Source: Aquibium microcysteis
Lineage (GTDB): Bacteria; Pseudomonadota; Alphaproteobacteria; Rhizobiales; Rhizobiaceae
NCBI RefSeq assembly: GCF_014495845.1
Contig: NZ_CP061080.1
Location: 4,826,001 to 4,890,000 of the forward strand
Length of the DNA stretch: 64,000 nt
Direction of reading: 5' to 3'
A program made the translations under genes and the position numbers. Below the pieces are notes generated by a model, which worked only from the letters and a program-made list of their open reading frames with translations, did not search any database and was not told the DNA's origin. Of this stretch, positions 60,947 to 64,000 are shown piece after piece. The number at the start of each line of letters is the position of its first letter. The first letter of the stretch is position 1.

Positions 60947-60978
60947 ACTACATCGAGAACCTCTGAAAGGAAGACAGG

Positions 60979-61632
60979 ATGAGTCACACGAAGAGATCGG
61001 TCGCCCTCGCGCTGGTCCTCGCGCTGGGAGCCGGCCCCGCAGTGGCGGCCGCCGAGTGGGCCTTCGCCGATATCGATGCCGATGGGAGCGGGGAGGTGTC
61101 GCAGGACGAATTCGAGCAGGTAAGCCGCGCGGTCTTCCGCAGTTGGGATGCGGATGCGGACCAGAGGCTGAGCGACGACGAACTCTACCGGGGCATCTTC
61201 GTCTCCTGGGACACGGACCAGAACGGTTCGCTCGATGAGGAGGAATACGCGACGGGGTCCAGTACCTGGTTCGCCGACCCCGCGCCCTTTCAGAGCCTCG
61301 GCGGGAACGCGACCGTCTCTGCGGACGATTTCGTGCGCGTGATGAGCGAGACGGATGCGATCGAGGGCACCGGCCTCGAGGGGATGCAGTTCACGGAGTT
61401 CCACCTCGCTCTGTTCGGCCTCTACGACACCGGCGGCACCGGACGGATCAGCCGGGAGGACTACGCCGCCAAGAGCGGCAGCAAGCTGGTGGGCGGACCG
61501 GATACGGTCGGACTCACCGAGACCGGCTCCGGCTCCACGCTGACGTCCGGTCCCGACGGGGCCGCGGGCGAGGACGCCACCGCCGGCAATACGGCGACGC
61601 AGGTTCCAGACGGTGGCACCGGCGCGGAGTAG
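60979..61632 (+). CDS. Exported EF-hand calcium-binding protein
   Basis: A 217-residue exported protein with at least three EF-hand loops: DIDADGSGEVSQDEF, DADADQRLSDDEL and DTDQNGSLDEEEY, each with acidic residues at loop positions 1, 3, 5 and 12; a fourth, degenerate one is DTGGTGRISREDY. A signal peptide (about 1-24, ending AVAAAE) targets it to the periplasm, and a glycine/threonine-rich tail follows. GGAAG precedes the ATG. The role of such periplasmic calcium proteins in alphaproteobacteria is not settled. It is under a stress-type promoter. Confidence 0.88.
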   Translation: MSHTKRSVALALVLALGAGPAVAAAEWAFADIDADGSGEVSQDEFEQVSRAVFRSWDADADQRLSDDELYRGIFVSWDTDQNGSLDEEEYATGSSTWFADPAPFQSLGGNATVSADDFVRVMSETDAIEGTGLEGMQFTEFHLALFGLYDTGGTGRISREDYAAKSGSKLVGGPDTVGLTETGSGSTLTSGPDGAAGEDATAGNTATQVPDGGTGAE

Positions 61633-61693
61633 CAACGGGTGAAGTGATCGAAGGCCGGGGGCGTTTGCGGATCCGCCCTCCGGCTTTCGGTGG

Positions 61694-61724
61694 AAAGGCT
61701 CCCGGCGTCCAGCCGGGGGCCTTT
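61694..61724. terminator. Bidirectional terminator between convergent genes
   Basis: AAAGGCTCCCGGC and GCCGGGGGCCTTT form a 13-base stem (one G-T pair) around a five-base loop. The A and T runs at the ends let it work for both the EF-hand gene and the ABC transporter operon. Confidence 0.7.
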
Positions 61725-61752
61725 CGCATGTCCGAACGAGGGGCGTGGGGCG

Positions 61753-62466
61753 TCAGGCGAGAACCGAAAAACGCGACGCGAGGTCGGCGCTCATGGCTGC
61801 GACCAGGTCGGGCGAGCGTTTCGCACGTTCTGTCGTGACTGGATATTCACCGAGAACCCGACCGGGCCGGGCCGACATCACGATGATCCTGTCGGCGAGC
61901 TGCACCGCCTCGCGCAAATTGTGCGTGACCATCAGGGCCGTCGTTGGCCGTGACTGCCAGACGTCGATGAGCAGCTTGCGCAGGTCGGACGCCGTCGCTT
62001 CGTCCAGGGATACGAACGGCTCGTCGAGCAGAAGCAGGCCGGGCTGGACGGCGAAGGCGCGCGCCAGCGCCGCCCGCCGCGCGAGTCCGAGCGAGAGTTC
62101 GCCGGGGTAGAAGTGCTCGAATCCGGCAAGGCCCATCCGGCTGAAGAGCTCGTCCAGCGGCCGTTCGCGCAGTTCCGCGGGCTGGGCGATACGGACGTTC
62201 TCCGTGACCGTCCGCCACGGCAGCAGACGGGGCTCCTGGAATGCGACGCCGATGCGCGCATCCCCGCCGACGCGTTCGACGCGTCCGTCGTAGTCGTGCT
62301 CCAGTCCGAGCAGGATGCGCAGGCATGTCGTCTTGCCGCAGCCGGACGGGCCGACGAGGCAGGCGAACTCGCCGTCGGCGATTGCGAACTGCAGGTCCTG
62401 GATGGCCAGCAAGGGCTGTCCGCCGCTTGTCCGGTAGGTTTTCGACGCAATCTCGATCTCAAGCAT
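61753..62466 (-). CDS. NitT/TauT-type ABC transporter ATPase
   Basis: A 237-residue ATPase of the nitrate/sulfonate/taurine importer class. Walker A GPSGCGKTT, Walker B LLLLDEPFVSLDEAT and switch MVTHNLREAVQLAD are normal, but the signature reads ELSLGLARRAALARA instead of LSGGQ, as in some members of this class. It starts at 62466, overlapping the permease stop by 8 bases. The imported compound is unknown; class members carry nitrate, alkanesulfonates, pyrimidine precursors of thiamine and others. Confidence 0.88.
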   Translation of the reverse strand: MLEIEIASKTYRTSGGQPLLAIQDLQFAIADGEFACLVGPSGCGKTTCLRILLGLEHDYDGRVERVGGDARIGVAFQEPRLLPWRTVTENVRIAQPAELRERPLDELFSRMGLAGFEHFYPGELSLGLARRAALARAFAVQPGLLLLDEPFVSLDEATASDLRKLLIDVWQSRPTTALMVTHNLREAVQLADRIIVMSARPGRVLGEYPVTTERAKRSPDLVAAMSADLASRFSVLA

Positions 62467-63217
62467 CCGATCGCCGCCAGCGTGTCGCATGCCGGTCGTA
62501 CGGCCGCAGCAGAAGGACCTCCACCATGAGCATCACCGCCACGAAGGCGAGCGCGTAGGCGAGGATGGTGGCCACGTCGAACAACTGGAAATGCAAGTGG
62601 ATCTGGAATCCGACTCCGTTCGACCGCCCGAGCAGTTCCACCACCAGCACGATCTTCCAGATCAGCGCGATCCCCGACCGGCTGGCGGCTGCGAGGTAAG
62701 GCTGCAGCTGGGGCAGCACCACGTTTCGGATCCGGCTGGAAAACGAGAAGCGGTAGACTGTGGCGAGTTCCGAATAGGTGCGGTCGAACGCACGCGCCCC
62801 TTCTCTCAGGGTCACGATGACGTTCGGAATCTTGTTCACGGCCACCGCGCCGATCGCCGCTGCCTCGTTCAGCCCGAACCAGACATAGGCCAGGACGATG
62901 ACGACGAGCGCCGGCAGGTTGAGGAACAGCACCACCCAGGGATCGAACAGCCGGTCGAGACCCCTGTTCGTGCCGAGCGCGATGCCGATGCCGCTGCCGA
63001 TGGAGAGTGCGAGCACGAAGGCTGCCGCCACGCGGGCGAGCGTGATGCCGAGGTGGCGGGCGAGATCGCCCGACATCGCTTCCCGCAGCAAGGCTTCCAG
63101 TACTGCGGGCGGAGCTGGAAAGACGCGCGGATCGGCCGGCAGCGCCAGAAGCCACCAGAGTGCCAGAAGCCCCACCAGCGATGAGGCGGTCCAGAAGATG
63201 GGAGATCGGCGGCGCAC
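62459..63217 (-). CDS. NitT/TauT-type ABC transporter permease
   Basis: A 252-residue inner-membrane permease of the SsuC/TauC type with about six helices. The first half has LARHLGITLARVAAAFVLAL, and the coupling loop toward the ATPase is around FDRTYSELATVYRF, followed by VLPQLQPYLAAASRSG. It lies 6 bases after the binding-protein gene and overlaps the ATPase gene by 8 bases, so the three are one operon. Confidence 0.9.
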   Translation of the reverse strand: MRRRSPIFWTASSLVGLLALWWLLALPADPRVFPAPPAVLEALLREAMSGDLARHLGITLARVAAAFVLALSIGSGIGIALGTNRGLDRLFDPWVVLFLNLPALVVIVLAYVWFGLNEAAAIGAVAVNKIPNVIVTLREGARAFDRTYSELATVYRFSFSSRIRNVVLPQLQPYLAAASRSGIALIWKIVLVVELLGRSNGVGFQIHLHFQLFDVATILAYALAFVAVMLMVEVLLLRPYDRHATRWRRSDA

Positions 63218-63223
63218 CGGCGG

Positions 63224-64000
63224 TCAGAAACCGCCGACGAGGCGCGGCCAGTAGGTGCCCGGCGCCATCGCGGCCGACCGGCCGACCAGTTTCTCTCCGC
63301 CGAGCTCGGCCAGCACGCCATGGAGCAGCCGGGCATCGGCCTCCTCCTCCGCGGCCGGCCGCCGGGGTATCCCGTCCCGGTATCGGTCGCGCAGGGCCAG
63401 AAGTTCCGCCCCTTCCGCACGAACCAGCGGCGCGAGACGCTCCCATGCGGCATCCGAAGAGGCGAGCAACGCCTTGGTGGCACGCGAAGCTTCCACGAAG
63501 CCCCGGGCCGCCTGCGGATGGGCATCTGCCCACCGCTCCGGGAACACCCAGCCGAGCGCCGAGACCGGACCGGATGCGCCGAGTGCGCGCGCAGCTTCAT
63601 CCGCACCCACCAGCGATCGAAAGCCCTTCGCCTCCAGCCTTGCATTGTAGTGCCAGTAGTTCAGCACGGCATCGAGCTCGCCCTGCCTGGCCTTTTCGGA
63701 AAGCAGCGGCGGCGCGCCGTAGACGATGTCGTTCTCCGCCGCCAGGTCGACCCCGTGATCGCGCCTGGCCAGTCCCTGGATCAGCAGCCAGCTCTTGTCG
63801 AGTGGCCCGCCTGCCACTCCGAGCTTGCGGCCCTTCAGGTCGCCGAGCGAACGCAGAGCCGAGTCCTGCGGCACCATGATCGCGCCGACCGACGAGGAGT
63901 AGGGCACGAAGGTGTAGTCGGCGCCGTCGGTGCGCAGCCGCGACACCCACAGCCAGTCGGAGACGATCACGTCGACGTCCCCGGCCTGAAGCGCCACGTT
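63224..64000 (-). CDS. NitT/TauT-type ABC substrate-binding protein, N-terminus beyond right edge
   Basis: The C-terminal 258 codons of a periplasmic binding protein of the NMT1/THI5-like (SsuA/TauA) class. The open frame continues through the right edge at 64000, so signal peptide and first strands are missing. ALQAGDVDVIVSDWLWVSRL is the hinge-near segment, then SLGDLKGRKLGVAGG is the typical G-K-x-x-G motif. The bound ligand cannot be deduced. First gene of the importer operon at 61753-64000. Confidence 0.85.
   Translation of the reverse strand, partial: NVALQAGDVDVIVSDWLWVSRLRTDGADYTFVPYSSSVGAIMVPQDSALRSLGDLKGRKLGVAGGPLDKSWLLIQGLARRDHGVDLAAENDIVYGAPPLLSEKARQGELDAVLNYWHYNARLEAKGFRSLVGADEAARALGASGPVSALGWVFPERWADAHPQAARGFVEASRATKALLASSDAAWERLAPLVRAEGAELLALRDRYRDGIPRRPAAEEEADARLLHGVLAELGGEKLVGRSAAMAPGTYWPRLVGGF

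Noticed and set aside
61753..62466. Inactivating change in the ABC ATPase signature (LSLGL instead of LSGGQ)
   Set aside because: The same kind of degenerate signature is usual in some NitT/TauT-type ATPases and Walker A, Walker B and the switch histidine are intact, so it is not treated as a broken gene.

Overview
The window is a 64 kb, GC-rich chromosomal segment with alphaproteobacterial gene content and order (lptC-lptA-lptB-rpoN-hpf-ptsN; DUF1150 beside an Hsp20; dnaK/dnaJ/pmtA/pyrF; an aglEFG-aglK alpha-glucoside transporter; intracellular PHB depolymerase). With pmtA, agl genes and a RIME-like palindromic repeat, the best guess is a Hyphomicrobiales (Rhizobiales) bacterium near Mesorhizobium/Phyllobacteriaceae. 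That is inference from gene content; no rRNA or tRNA gene was recognised. Coding density is high, and no phage, insertion sequence or CRISPR array was seen.

Layout. 1-5 kb: minus-strand run lspA (cut by the left edge), two RNA methyltransferases, an ornithine cyclodeaminase homologue, lapA, ihfB, sppA. 5.2-10.4 kb: plus-strand LPS-transport and nitrogen-regulation cluster. 10.4-16.4 kb: DUF1150/Hsp20, nucleoside hydrolase, ribokinase, an AraC/methylguanine methyltransferase fusion, DUF2244, endonuclease III, S21. 16.5-26 kb: mostly minus strand, with phaZ, GNAT, DUF1330, pyrF, FMN reductase, pmtA, dnaJ, an acyltransferase lying between dnaJ and dnaK, and dnaK behind a clear RpoH-type promoter. 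26.2-30 kb: a MarR regulator with a four-cysteine tail, an M48 metalloprotease and a GGDEF-EAL protein; near-identical operator palindromes precede the marR gene and the protease region. 30-37 kb: SDR dehydrogenase, aglEFG-K, Gfo/Idh/MocA dehydrogenase, typical of carbohydrate uptake. 37-44 kb: a toxin-antitoxin pair abutting a shortened nucleotidyltransferase gene, a Tim44-domain protein, aldo/keto reductase, and pheT without pheS beside it.

44-61.7 kb looks like a general-stress-response island. Eleven sites match the GGAAC-N16/17-CGTT promoter of the alphaproteobacterial EcfG sigma factor (four exactly, the rest with one mismatch), and all lie upstream of gene starts. The genes they face encode a repeat-rich PRC-barrel protein, small uncharacterised proteins, a PQQ glucose dehydrogenase, malQ-treY, an MscS channel, a PPOX-fold protein, a lipoprotein, a PAP2 phosphatase and an EF-hand protein. 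DUF421, phospholipase-D-like and CtaG-like genes lie in the same stretch without such a site. A small NepR-like gene lies among them with no ecfG or phyR in view. The last 2.2 kb is a NitT/TauT-type ABC transporter cut by the right edge.

Main themes: envelope and LPS assembly, proteostasis, storage polymers (PHB, glycogen-type glucans, trehalose), and a stress regulon packed into one island with several divergent, closely spaced promoters.
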